NCBI GenBank assembly: GCA_026225945.1
Contig: JAMJFZ010001089.1
Coordinates: 3,957,501 to 4,021,500, forward strand
Reading direction: 5' to 3'
DNA: 64,000 bases
DNA from: Cricetomys ansorgei
Lineage: Eukaryota; Chordata; Mammalia; Rodentia; Nesomyidae
A program made the position numbers and the translations under genes. Below are positions 24,682 through 37,600 of this stretch, piece by piece. The notes beneath the pieces are model-generated. The model saw nothing but the letters and a program-made list of their open reading frames with translations, ran no database searches and had not been told where the DNA came from. Position 1 is the first letter of the stretch; every line of letters begins with the position of its first letter.

Positions 24682-24696
24682 ATGCCGCGGCTCTGA
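24682..24696 (+). promoter_or_regulatory. short upstream ORF in Dsp 5'UTR (4 codons plus stop)
   Basis: The only ATG in the 300 nt before the Dsp start lies at 24,682. It reads Met-Pro-Arg-Leu-stop and ends 24 nt before the main start codon. Its context (C at -3, C at +4) is weak, so most scanning ribosomes would probably pass it. It matters only if transcription starts upstream of 24,682, which is likely but not shown. Confidence 0.5.
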
Positions 24697-24720
24697 GCGG
24701 CTCTCCGAGTGCCCGCCGAC

Positions 24721-24817
24721 ATGAGCTGCAACGGCGGCTCCCACCCGCGGATCAACACCCTGGGCCGCATGACCCGCGCGGAGTCCGGCCCCGACCTGCG
24801 CTATGAGATGACCTGCA

Positions 24818-24854
<37 letters not shown>

Positions 24855-24929
24855 CGGTGGGGGCGGCACCAGCAGAATGTACTACTCCCGGCGCTGCACC
24901 GTCACCGACCAGAACTCCGACGGCTACTG
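24721..24929 (+). CDS. Dsp: Dsp exon 1 (coding part), residues 1-70
   Basis: Encodes the extreme N-terminal head, including 16 consecutive glycines at residues 34-49 (24,820-24,867, mostly GGC). The exon ends ...DGY plus TG of Cys70, with donor gtgggt. The frame stays open into intron 1 by chance, but codon 70 is completed by exon 2 to give Cys-Gln-Thr-Gly as in orthologues. The head binds armadillo proteins at the plaque. Confidence 0.96.
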
Positions 24930-27900
24930 GTGGGTACCCGCCCGCCGCTGCCCGGCTCAGTCCGGGACTTTGGGCCTGGGAGGGGCCGGCCTCCCGGGTC
25001 GATTAGGAAACGCAGGTCCAGGCGGTGGAGAGTGCTCCGCCCGAGGTCACGGAAGCGCAGGACCCGGTGTCCAGACGCGCAGCGTGCCACCGAGACTAGG
25101 GAGCGTGGGTGTGTGCCGGGACCCGGGTGACAGCCCGACGGCTGCCCGGGCTGGGTCCCACGGTCTTCACCTGGCTTCTGCACTCCGCGGTTGCGCCCTA
25201 GGACGCCACGTCCTTTCCGCCTCCACCTTCGAGGGGAGCTGTGGGCAGCAGGGACGCGGGTCTTTCCGTGGTCCTCCTGCACGGTGGACCCGGCGGCGAT
25301 CGCCTTTGTTCCAGACCCTCCAGGCCGGGCGGAAACTGCGTCCACAAAACGCAGCTTGCAAACTAATGAAAAGTAAAACTGTGCCTCACGCCTTTAATCC
25401 CAGCACTAGGGAGGCAGAGGCAGTTGGATTTCTGTGAGTTCGAGGCCAGCTTGGTCTACAGAGTGAGTTCCAGGACAGCCAGAGTTATAATAGAGAAACC
25501 CTGTCTCGAAAAACCAAAACATAAAAATTAAACAAACAAACAACTGTCCGGGTGTGGGGTCACCTTTGCGGTCCGGTGGCCCCAGAGGGACTCAGGGCTT
25601 GAACTCACAGGGCCGCAGCTGCGCTTTAGATTACTTGGCTACACCCCTCGGTGGCTCCGCCGGGCCTGAGACTCCCCTGTCAGGTAAATGGAACTCCTCC
25701 GCAGGATTGGCCTCCCGGCGCTGGTAGCAAGCTTGGCCTGGATAGGTCTCTTCTACTCCCACTTCACCACTCGGTAGCCCAGATTGCACCTGAGGCTCCG
25801 CGCCTTATTTTATTTTATTTTATTTTAGCATTGGATAAGTCTCCCGAGTGGCTTTGTAGTAAGTTAAGCTCAGGTCTCAGTATTAGTCAGCTCTTTTGAT
25901 CTGCTCAGAGCGGGCTCAAGTTCTGGATGAGAGGGTGACCCTGGAGAAGCACGGTGGCGCCCAGGCCGAGGAGCAGCGGAGGGAACCCACCGCACAAAGA
26001 ACTGGGTCCTCTTTACCGGCTGGTCGGCTGGTCGAGGCGAAACAGCGATAGAGTCACGGGTGGGAGGGGGAAGGTAATGAGTATCCTTTCACACAGTTCC
26101 AGAGCTGCTCTCTGCGAGCCCACGTGAGCCGTGGGACTTGCGCGACCCGCCCCTTCCCAGCCCTGCCCAGGTCGCGCCTCGGGGAAGAGGCTGCCTTCCC
26201 CAACCTGCAAACCCCCCCCAGCTCCGTGGCCGCGGGCGGAGGAGGAACGGACGGCTCCGGTGGAGTTCTGTTCTGCAAGCCGTTTTAGAAACCAGAGCGT
26301 CCTTCCAGTTGCAACCTCACATTTATTCATTTCATTCTCAGGACACCTCTCCTCATTTTTAGAGGTCTTTTGTGTTCTGAACAAACTGTTCCCTGTGGAT
26401 TTCCATGAACGACTGTGTCCTGGCGACATCAGGATTAAAAACTTCGTTTTTTAAAGTTTATTTTAAAATTTGACCTCTCATCCAGATCTCCTATTTACGT
26501 TTCTGTCTTAGCCTTCCTGGAATTAAGGAGCCCACTCTTTTAAATATGTGGGTTACACAATTTAACTCTGGGTCAAGATATGCAGGGGTTCTTTAGTAGT
26601 TCTTCTCAACATTTTATGAAACAAGCTTTTTTTTTTTTTTTTTTTTTTTTTTTGTTTTGGTTGTTGTTGTTTTTGGTTTTTCAAGACAGGGTTTCTCTGT
26701 TGTAACTCTGGCTGTCCTGTCCTGGAACTCATTCTGTAGACCAGGCTGGCCTCGAACCCACAGAGATCTGCCTCCCTTTGCCTCCTGAATGCTCATGGAT
26801 TAAAGATGTGCACCACCACTGCCCAGCTTGAACCAAGGTTTTTATTATTATTAACCTTATTATTTAGTCTGCTTCTACTAGTCTACGTTTCTTACTTTTT
26901 GTTATTTTTGCACTATTGTAAATCAAACCCAAAGTCTTACACAGAAGGCAAATGTTCTACTTTTGACCTACAACCCCAGCCCTCTGATATTGACAACCAT
27001 TAGTGCCTCGTAAGTGGATATTTTACATTCTTGGCTTCTTAGAATTTTCTAGAGAAGTAATAGTCGTTCCCCCTGCTCCCCCCCCCCCCAAGAAAAACCT
27101 GTTTATAAACCTGTCAAACTTTATATCTTCTGGAAGGGAAAACAGACCAAAGTGGGAAATGACCTCACTTTGAGAAAGGGTTTTTTTCCCCCTAAGGATT
27201 GGTGTTTGTCAGTGGCCCTGCAGGGTGTCAGGGATGGACAGTGAGTCAGAGGCTGTTGAGACACAGGTGATAGAGCCCCTTCCCCCCAGCCCGTTGGACC
27301 TGTCCTAGTGCTGCTGAATAGAAAATGGTCTATAAATGCTGACTTCTGCATTTTCAATTAATGGAGACTGAGTGGGGAGTCAGACCGTGCACCCAGACCT
27401 GTTTTTCTGGTAGCGTTTTAGTTTTGTGTGGAGGGATCTGTTTGCTCATTGGGTAGGCTTTGCAGAGGTAGGAGGCCCTGTCTGCCCAAGAGAGCTGGAG
27501 ACCTCTGCTAAATGAACAATTAAGATTTAATAAGTATTTCTTAAAATAAAAATTATGTATTTTTTTTCCTTTTCTCTCTACAAAAGTCACTGTAGAAACT
27601 ACTAGTTGAACTTAATTAAATTTATTTGCCTCTATGGGTTGAATTTAGATTGGTGATTTTTGAAATAAGTGTATATAGTCCTATCATAAACCAGTCACTT
27701 GCAGAAAATCCAGAGCTTACTTTTGCTATTGAAATCACTTTAAAATATTTATCCTCTGTTTCTTTTTTGATACTAACTCCTGTCTGTTTTCAGAACAGTT
27801 TTAGATCACTTTAGTTTAGATACTGCATTTATATTGCAATATCCTCTCCTTCCCTCCTCACCCACCTGGCCCGTGTATCTTTATTTTAGATTAGACGGGC

Positions 27901-28734
27901 TCTATAACAACTTTAACTTCTCCTTGTGTTTCATTTAATAAATGGTTAGTTAAGTGTTACACGCTTGGTAATTTAAAAGGCATGGATTTTGAGAATAAAT
28001 TTTAGATTTTTTTCCTTGCATAAGAACGACATCATATTAATGCTCTTTCAGTTAAAGCAGAATTTCTGTAGTCTTATTCTTGTAGCAAAATAAAATACTA
28101 ATCACCAAAATGTATTTGTCACCAGAGTAACCAGAAATCACCCTCACCTCTTCCACCACTCCAAAGTGTAGGATTTTGTAGAAGAATTAACAGCAGTAGA
28201 CATTAAGCTTCAGAAATACGTGATTGTAATGTGAAGGCTTATTCTTGTCCAGATCTTATTATTTCAAACCCAAATTGACTGAGAATATGGCTCAGGAGAA
28301 GAGCTCTTGCTTAGCATACGACATCCTCAGCACAGCAAAACAAAATAGCAATAACAGTAATAATAGCAATAAAAGAAACCCAGAACTAACAAGAAGCAAG
28401 CCTCTAAACTTCACAGTAAAAAGGACCACTAAAGATCACCTAGCCTCGCCTTGGTCTTCCATCTTGACTGGACAGGCCTGTTGCTACATGTTAACGTGTA
28501 TGAAATTCCATTTTTTCATTGATTTAGCAAGTTTTTGTTTGCTTGGTTTTTGTTTGGGCATCTGTTGTGTGCATGTGTGAAGTCAGTGGAGAGTTAAAGT
28601 GAACAAACAAACTTGAGAGGAGTGTGTACTCTGAGACCACACAAAGATGATGATTCAAAAGGGCAGAATTTAGGGTTTAGCCCAGTGGTAAAATGCTTAC
28701 CTAGCACTTTCAAGACCTTGGCTTCTACCCTTGC

Positions 28735-28778
<44 letters not shown>

Positions 28779-31700
28779 CTCGCGTGCGCACGCGGGCAGG
28801 GGCGGAGTTAAAGGTGTGTAAATAGCTTCAAAGCTTCCAGAAGTAGAGGTAACACCTGTCATGGGGAAATTGGTGAGACTTTATATTAGGAAAAAAAGTG
28901 GTGTTTACTTAGAGTAGTAATTCAGCTGATACAGATGGGTGGACAGAACACGGGATAAGTTCCAGAGGTATGTAGAGCCGGCTCCTTGTTGAACATTCAC
29001 TGAAAGTGCTAAGCAGTCAGGAGAAAGGAGAAAGGATCTTGGGAAAGCCTCAGGAAGGGATTTGGCTGGAGACTGGATCCGTGGCAGGTTTTCATTGCCG
29101 CCGGAGTCTCATCCATTCAAGGGGATGCCCTGAGCCTCAGCAGGGCTGCCTCTGTGACTGCTCATGGAGGGTGGTGCCATGGACAACCTGCCAGGAGAAG
29201 CCTGGGTGAGATGGCCATTGCTCCAGTTGCAGGAGGATGAAGGGAAAGTCTGGGTGTGGGTGGTGCAGTGGGATGGGAAAATAGATGCTGCCCAGGTGGA
29301 GTGACTTCAGCTAACACCCCAGTGTGAGATGTTAAGAGAGTCTGAGGACACACAAAGCTGGGAGCCTAGGCAACTCAGAGGATGCAAATTCTTTTTTTTT
29401 TTTTAAACGATGGCAAAATAAGACTCAGGTAAATTCAATATACGACAGGTAACACAGTTATTAAACTTGGGTAAACTGTATATTCTATAAAATGTCAGAT
29501 CCGTGGTTAATGATAGTTTCCATCACCTGCCAGACAACTGCGATAAGCCAGATATTATGCAAGCCTCACATAATCTCAAACCTCACAAGCAATAACCTGA
29601 TATGCAGGTGGGAAACTGAGGTTAAAATAGTTAAAACACTTTGCCCAAGGTCTTACAGCTAACAAGCGGTTGAATTGATTACCCAGGTCACCGCACCATC
29701 CAAGAAAAGATCAGATCTCTGTCGCTGGAATTCATCTGTTCACTTGTAGACTTTGATTCCAGCCAGGACGCTTTTTACTTCATCTTAATTCTGTAGCACC
29801 CTGCTCTACGTCCTGCGTGTACTTATTTCCTAACCCGTCGTTTACTTTGTTAATACTCTGGCGAAGAGTTCCGTGTGCTCAGAGAAACTCCACCCAACAT
29901 GTATTACACAGACTAATTGTTGATTCTGTGTTATGTTGTCCGATTGTATTTAATGGGACGAAACAGCCTTCAACAGTAGTTTGTTTTTTCTTCTTCTTCT
30001 AAACATGGGTATGGTTTCATTGTAGTTCAGGAGATTGAAATGTCTTGGGAAGGGAAGATCTGCTGATGTCCTGATGTCTCAGAGCTGACTTCCTACAGGT
30101 GGAGCAAAGAGAACCTGGGTGTGACTTTGAGAGTCTGACCTGACTCTCGGGGAACCAGTCTTTCCAGATGTGGGACTCCTAGAAGATTTTAGAAGTGTTT
30201 CGGGTCTGGATGAGTTGCTGGGAGCTCTGCTCTCTGCTTAGCGTCCCTCCTCCTCCATCTTACTGGGTTCCAGTGGCCCTAACCCTTGAAAACTGATAAT
30301 GGTCAGGTGGTGGTTTAATGGTCTGGTGGCAAAGCCCCAGCCCCAGAGATCCCAAGACTACGACACCACAATGAGCCATCATTGGAAGCAATATCCTAGA
30401 AAAGACCTACCTCATACCCACAATTTATACCTCCCCACAGACATCTACGGTACAGCATAAAAATTGCATGTATTCACAGAGTACCCTTCGAAATTTTAAT
30501 GCATGAAGCTACAATCATTCCCTTGTTTTCGTATAGGTCTGTGTCTACTTTTTCTTCACACTGTCCTTAAAATAATAGCTTGGGGCAAAGACAGAAACAC
30601 AAAAAGGGAGATTTCAGAACAATGTCTGTGAGAGCAGGAGCCGCCCCCGCAGGCAGAGCCTCTGTGAAGGGAGGCGTTCACTCCTACCGTCCTCTGTAGA
30701 CCTCACTACACACCTAGGCCTTGTCCATCCCTGGAAGAGGGTGTTACTTCCCATTGGAGATGCAGGTAGCCAGGCAGCACCTTGAGTGTCACTCCAGCTT
30801 GGCTAAACTCATAGACTCTACAGCAGGGAGTGGGCTCCACTGATGCCAACCTTAGGGTGTCTGTGAAGGTTGTGGCGGGTGGCTGGTTTGTCCCTTCATC
30901 TGCAACAGTCGCCTGACACATAGTAAAGAATGGGAAACCATCCAGAAAGCAACAGAACATTTTATTGACATACTGCTTCCACGACTTTTGTACTGGGGCG
31001 AAATTTTAGATCAGAGGAGACCTGTTCATCTAAATCTATAGGGAAAGAGTCTTTTACCTACTCATTTGTTCGGCGGGAACAGAGACCGGGATAGATGTGT
31101 CCCATGGTTGAACTTCAGAGTCAGGATGATCAGTTTAATGTCATCAAGTAGTCATGTATTTGCCTTTGTTTTTCTTTTGCTCCACTGAGCGTGGAGTGGA
31201 GCGCTAGTTGTGCAAAGCCTTACGTTGTTAGGTGCTCATAGGAGGGGAAAAGGATGAAGCTGTGGGACTTTGCTCTGCAGGAGTGAGCGGAGTAGCCAGG
31301 TGTGTAAATAGGTGGTGCAGAGGTGGAGGCCGAGGCGCGAGTGGTAAGCCCTGGGAAAGAGGCGTCCACGGGAAACCGCCACCGGACACTCAGCTGCCAA
31401 CTAGGGTGTTCAGTGAGTCAACCTTACCCGAAGTAAAATTCTACTTTTTTGTTTGTCTGTTTGTTTTACTTAAGGTTCTTCAAAGACACTCAAACAATGT
31501 AGAATACACGAAAGACTCTTTGAAAACTATAAAGAGAGAATCGAAGGCCTTAAGATGGATGCATTATGTAGTTAGAATTTCCAACAGATATTTGCTGAGG
31601 TTTTTTTTTGTTTTGTTTTGGGAGGGGGAGGGTGCTATTTGGTGAACCTGAATCCAGAGAGACATACAGCTTCATTTCAGGCCTACATACAAGACCCTAA

Positions 31701-34642
31701 ACAACACAAAGGAAGAAGGGAGAGAGAGATGGAGAGAGAGTAACTTATGGGAGAGAATGTGTCCTCGCAGAAAGAAGTCTAGTGAGGTGGCATGGGTGTC
31801 TAATGAGCAATAAAGATTATTCTGCTTTTGAGAAACAAAGTATCTTTACCTTTTCTTTCTATAATATCCTGGGAGCAGATGTTCAACAAATGCCTTGAGA
31901 TAGCTTATTTTGGAATCTTTTTTTTTTTTCTTTTAAAGAAAAGAATGTTATTTGAACATGCAGAGGTAAAATGTGGCTGAACGCTGTTCACATACGCAAT
32001 TGTGTGGTCTGCTTTTGGATTTAACTGCAGAACACATTTCCCTTTTAACCACTGATGAAGGGATCCTTTTACAAAAGCTTAGAACCGTATCTTGTTTAAA
32101 CAAGTCTTAAAAAAATGTTTGCGCAGGCAAAGTTCTGTGCGGGATGAGTCATTTGTCTTTCTGAGTTCGAAGGTAAAACAATGTCTGAAGAGTTGATTTC
32201 CTAAGGATGACTGTTTCATTTCCCAAGAATGTCAATTTTAGCCTAGAAGTCAGTGTTCTTATGATTTAACCCAAGTGAACTTTCTTTTTTTTCCCCCCTC
32301 AAAGCCTCTGATATCTTTTTACCTTTTATGTCACTAAAAGAAAACATGTCTTAAAATGGAACCTAGATATTAGCTGCTTGCTAGTTCAATTCTGAATATG
32401 GTTTATAAACTTTCCACTTTGGTCTGGGATATCGCTTGGTTGGCAGAGTGCTTGCCTCGATTGCACAGAGCCCTGGGTTAAATCCTTAGCACCACATCAA
32501 CTGGGTGTGGTGGCATAGCCTTGAAATCCTAGCACTCACAGGCAGAGGGAGGAGGATTGCAAGGTCCAAGCTGGGTTACAGAGTAAGCTTAAGACCAAGC
32601 TGGTGATGTAAGCCAGCAGTAGAACACTTGCCTAACTTGCTAGAGGATGGAGGTTCAATTCCTAGGAGAGAGAGAGAGAAAGGGGGGGCGGATTATGTGT
32701 TCCTGAATTAGCTCCCCAACTCTCATGGTGAAGGATCTACACTCACTGCATGCTGCAAGGTGAACGACATAGTTTGTGACGGACCCCATGGATTGTGTGA
32801 TATGAGCGGCCCTCTGCCTACACTTCTCCTTGATTGAGCACAGCCAGTTCTGTGTAGTAAATATCCTCTGGGGCTGAAATGTCAGCATGGGTTGTCAGCA
32901 AATGTCCCCAGTTGCTAACCTCAGCTGGCCAGAGTCTGTCTTTTGAGATAGATAGAGTTCTCCCTGTTTCCAAAGGTCTTCTTGACCTTTGTTTTTAAAC
33001 AGACAAAGACAGGATCAGCAGGCCTTCTTTAAGGATGAGATAGCAAACCCTTCTCTGCTACCCATGGTTTGTCTTTCTGCTCTTTCAGTTACCGATGGGC
33101 AACCACTGTCCCAAAATACTAGCTAAGTGGACAATCGCCAGGAGTGGTGGCTCATGCCTGTAATCCCAGCACGGGGTAAATAGAGGCAAGATCAGAAATT
33201 CAAAGTTATCTTTAGCTACTTAGCCAGTTTGAGGCCAACATGGGGACATGAGATCTTGTCTCAAAAATAAAGAAATAAATGGGGTGAGAGATGTGGCTCA
33301 CTCCTGTAATCTCAACACTCCAAAGACCGAGGAAGGATAGTTGGAGGCCTAGGTTACATGTTAAGATCTCATCTCAAAAAAAACAAAACAAAACAAAAGC
33401 TGGATAAATCTAGAAATAAGCATTCCGAAGTTTGAAATGCCCTTTACTACAATATATAGTTATATTTGTTCCTAGTTTATTATGGCTATTCTCTTATTGT
33501 ACCTAATTATAGATCAAGCATCACCATGTGTATGTATGAATAGGGTGTAAAATAGCTTTTCAATACCATGAAAACAGGTTTCTAAGACTGCAGTAAAACA
33601 GGATTCACACCTGGCATGGTGGCTCATTCAGTAGTCAGGAGGCCAAGGCAGGATTACCGAGTGTAAAATCAGCCTGGTTACATAGTGAGTTCTGGGCTAT
33701 CCTGTGCTATACATAGGGTGAAACCCTGCGTCAACAACACATAGATTTTAGTACGCTTCAAAGTTTCAGACATCCCGTGGAGGGACTTAGCACTCAGCCA
33801 TTTGGATAAAAGTGAATTAGTACATTAGACAAACGACAGTGGCAGAGGTTCTTACTTTCATTATTCAAACAATTTAGTCTTTTTCTTTTTTTTTTTTTTC
33901 TTTCTCAGTTTTAAAGAAACTTGATTTCTGTGTATTCCTCTTCATCTACTAAGGTGCAAGGCAAAACACAGGGTTAGTGTATCAAGGGCATGCAGGGAAT
34001 GCATGCAAGTTCTCTAGCAAAGGTGAAAAATTTTTTAGACTTAATTAACTTCACATGGAGTCTACCTTTTAAAAAAGCAACAGGCATCTAAATATTTTTT
34101 AAGATTTATTTATTTATGTATTTTATCTATGAGTACTCTATGTTATGTGTACCTGGATGCTAGAAGAAGACATAGAATCCCCTTATAGATGGTCCCAAGC
34201 CACTATGTAGATGCTGGGATTTGAACTCAGGACCTCTGGAAGAACAGCCAGTGCTCTTAACCACTGAGCCATCTCCCCAGTCCAGGAATCTACCTTTTTA
34301 AAGAATGTTCAGATACGTGCAGGTAGGGAAAGGGGATAAGATGTCCTGTCTTATGTAAGAGCCAATGACAGGTGTCTTCCAAAACTAGGAGGGCATAAAG
34401 AAATGGAGTTGATCTCCCCCTCCCCCTACCAATGCTGTGACCCAACCTGTAATTGCCCAGTTCCCTTTCCTTGGAGGCAGCTCATGTCTGAGTATCGTGT
34501 GACATACTCTAGAACTGGGATATCCGAAGTCCCAGAGTCTATGTTTTGTTATCCAAAGAATTACAGCTTGTAGATTGACTTAAAATATGTATGACACTTT
34601 GGATATCTTTATTCACAACTGAGTTTGAACTTCGAGCCCTAC

Positions 34643-34676
<34 letters not shown>

Positions 34677-37600
34677 GTTGGGGCTTGAACCCGTGGCCTG
34701 GCTCATGTTAAGCACATGCTCTACCGCTAAATGACACCAAACTCCCTGTTTGACTAGCCAAATCCCCTGTTTAATGCATTTTTGTTCTGAAGTAGATTTT
34801 GATTTACAGAAAAGTTGCCAAGATGGTACAAAGTTCTTAAGTGTGCCATACCCAGTTGCCCTTAATTGTCTGTCTTACAGCTCAGTTTATGGTAGTTTTT
34901 ACTGGGGCACACCTTGTTAAATCAGTTAAGAAAGTCTGGCTTTCATTATGTGGAGAGATAGCTCTTTGGTTCATGTGCTTAGTTCTGGCATTCTTTGTTG
35001 TTTGTCTGTTTTTTGTTGTTTTGTCTTTGTTTTTCCAGACAGAGTTTCTCTCTTGTGACTCTGGCTGTCCTGGAACTCACTCTGTAGACCAGGCTGGCCT
35101 CGAACTCATGGAGAGCCACCTGCCTCTGCTTCCCGAGTGCTGGGATTAAAGGCGTGTGCCACCACCGCTAGGCTAGCACTGGCATTGGATATCACCATCT
35201 GATCCAACTTGCTGAATGGAACTTTCCAAATGTTTCAGAAGAGAGGTGCTCACCTTTCAATAAAGAAAACAAGCTGGCAGTGTAATCCTAGTACTAGGGA
35301 GGCTGAGGCAGGAGGATGGCTATGAGAGCGAGGCCAGCCTGGGCTACATAGTCAGTTTCAGGCCAGTCTAGGCTATGGAGTGAGAACTTGTCTCAAATAA
35401 CCAAAAGAGCAAAAGGAGAAAAATAAGGAAAACAATTGTAATTATATAGGACTTTCCTTATTCCTCCCTCTTCTCTTCTTCCCTCCCTCCTTCCCTCCTT
35501 TCTTTTCTTCGTTTCTCTCTCCTTTATTGTTTGTGGAATCTATGTTGCCTAACTTGGATTTGAACTCCTGAACTCAAGCCATCTTCCTACTCCAGCCTCC
35601 CAAATGACTTCCCTGGTGTCTTATTTATCCTAGAATTCTCTATGAGATTCCTGTGTTTCTTAATTTTCCTCTTTGTTTCTTATGCTTCCTCCACTTTCTG
35701 GCAGGTACGCTGAGAAAGTGTTCTAAGGCAGCTGGAATTCTGCACAGGTTAGAACAACAGATGTAGTCTTGTCTGTGTCCCAGCAGCGTGGGAACCATGC
35801 CAGATTCCCTGTGTAATGCTGAGCGGAAACAAGACTGGTTGTACTCATGGTGCAGGAGTCGGGGAGGCTGTCCAGGTTTTGACAGGTGGATGCTCAGGCA
35901 GTATGTTGCCTGGGCCTGCCTCAAGGAGCCAGTGTCGTCATTTGGGAGTGGTTCCTAGGGAAGGCTGGGCTCCTCACCCACATCCAGCTAGTGCTGGCTT
36001 GTTGGGGAGCCTTGCATGCAGGGAGGAACCCCAAATAGATGTCAGAAAAAAAAGAAAGGAGATGCTTTCCTGTGGTGTGGTAATACATAGTCAGGCACTG
36101 TGGGAGAGGTTCCCACATTCAATTGGGCCTCCCTATCTGGGCATGTTATAGCTATTGTTTTCTGACACACACCCCCACCCCACCCCACCACACACTCAAA
36201 AAGTGCTGAGCTTGTAACCCAGGGCAAAAGCAGGCAAGTGCTGTGCCATTGAACTGTACCCCCAGATCAACACCCTCTCTCTTTTACACAGTAGAATTCT
36301 TTCTTTAAAATAGGCAGGTGGGGGGTAGGGGTGGCTGGAGAGATGGCTCAGCCATTAAGAGCATTAACTGATCTTGTGGAGGACCTAAGTTCAGTTCCTA
36401 GCACTGGTGTTGGGCAGCTCACCAGCTCTGGGCGAGCTCCACAGGCACCTGAGCTCAAGTGGACAGATCCACGCACAGATACATACTCATACACATAAAT
36501 TAAAACTAAACAAACCTCTAAAACAAGACATATAGGGGTACACACAGAGTTCAGTTTGATAGAGAGGCATCAAACTGATAGGAACAGGTACAAACTGGAG
36601 CTGGCTGAGGGGCAGGTGCCTCTGAAGCCCTATAAGGAAGTTCATCATCTCTTTTTTAATTGAAGTTATTTAAAAAATATGTGTATGTTCATATGTATGC
36701 AGGTCCCCGTGGAGGCTAGAAGAGGGTGCCTGATCTCCCTGGAGTTGGAGTCAGAGACACTTTGCTTATAAGCTGCCGGATGTAGATGTTGGGAACTGAA
36801 TCCAGGTCCTCTGTGGGAGCCATGAATGTTTTTACCCACTAAGTTAGCTCTCTAGCCCCTAAGTTCAGCATCTTGTAGCATATTCATCTGATCTTTTCAC
36901 ACAGCTGAACATAATGTGATGTGCTCTAAGTCTGTCTTACACCAAAAGCTACAGTAGGTGGGACTTGATTTATATCATCAAATCGAGAACACAGAATGAG
37001 CCCCGTTGTGGAAAGAAACTTCTATTCAAGGGCTATCTTGAAAGCTACTAAATACGTTTAAGACGTCCATCTTTTTCCTCGTACCGTGATTTCTCTGCAC
37101 TTCCTGCCTCTTAATGTGATCGTGGGAAAATACTTTGGTAGAATTAGTTTTGTTCTTGTCTCCTCCTTTTTCCTACGGCTGGATTTGCAAGTGACCTCCC
37201 TGTGCTCTGTGCCGACGTCTTGCCATAGAAGGGCACGTGCCGGGGACTCGGCAGTCGGTTGGGAGTAGGAGTGACAGGTCAGATGAGATCGCTGGCTGCC
37301 ATTGCTGGTTGTGTGTTTTTATACATCAGAAGGGTGTTCTGGATTGGATCTTGGACCTGAGGAAACGTTGCTTTGGAGGATATTTTGGGGTTAATTTGTG
37401 AAATTTTGGTGGCACTCACCTCGAGTCCCAGCACCTGGGAGGCAGAGAAAAAGAACTATGAGTTTGAGGCTACCCTGGTCTACGTATGAGTTCCAGGCCA
37501 GCCAGGGCTACACAGTGAGACCCTACTTCCAACAAACAAAATGAAACAAAAAGTTTTATAGATTAGAAAATAGTATGGTATCCATTTCCCTGACTTTAAA

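Larger units (their letters stand above)
24120..24720 (+). promoter_or_regulatory. Dsp: Dsp promoter and 5'UTR, TATA-less, GC-rich
   Basis: This is the only CpG-dense stretch in the window and it leads directly into the Dsp start codon. I see no TATA box in 24,120-24,720. A GC box (ggggcggggg) lies at about 24,338-24,347 and merges into a purine tract of GGGAGA units. The transcription start cannot be placed from sequence, so the promoter/5'UTR boundary is open. Family knowledge points to a housekeeping-like CpG promoter that is active in epithelia and heart. Confidence 0.75.
24150..25370. promoter_or_regulatory. CpG island over Dsp promoter, exon 1 and start of intron 1
   Basis: GC content and CpG frequency rise sharply near 24,150 and fall away just before a B1 SINE at 25,378. 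The rest of the window is AT-richer and CpG-poor, as usual for mammalian DNA. Exact limits need a CpG observed/expected calculation. Confidence 0.85.

Noticed and set aside
23000..24720. Divergent antisense lncRNA at the Dsp promoter, as annotated in human
   Set aside because: Nothing in sequence alone shows a transcript, splice sites or polyadenylation on the minus strand.
24120..24770. Long open frames on both strands across the promoter (up to 216 codons on the minus strand)
   Set aside because: GC-rich CpG islands lack stop codons by composition. The translations are Arg/Pro/Gly/Ser-rich with no known domain, and several frames are open at once.
24930..25437. Continuation of the exon 1 reading frame into intron 1
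   Set aside because: The donor at 24,930 and the exon 2 junction restore the orthologous protein exactly; the extension has no family match and runs into a B1.
28663..28735. Possible tRNA gene
   Set aside because: It is an ID SINE with tRNA-like promoter boxes and a CA tail. The cloverleaf is not intact. The other ID heads in the window were rejected for the same reason.
31232..31645. 137-codon open frame in intron 1
   Set aside because: No family recognised and low-complexity T/G-rich end; consistent with a chance ORF.
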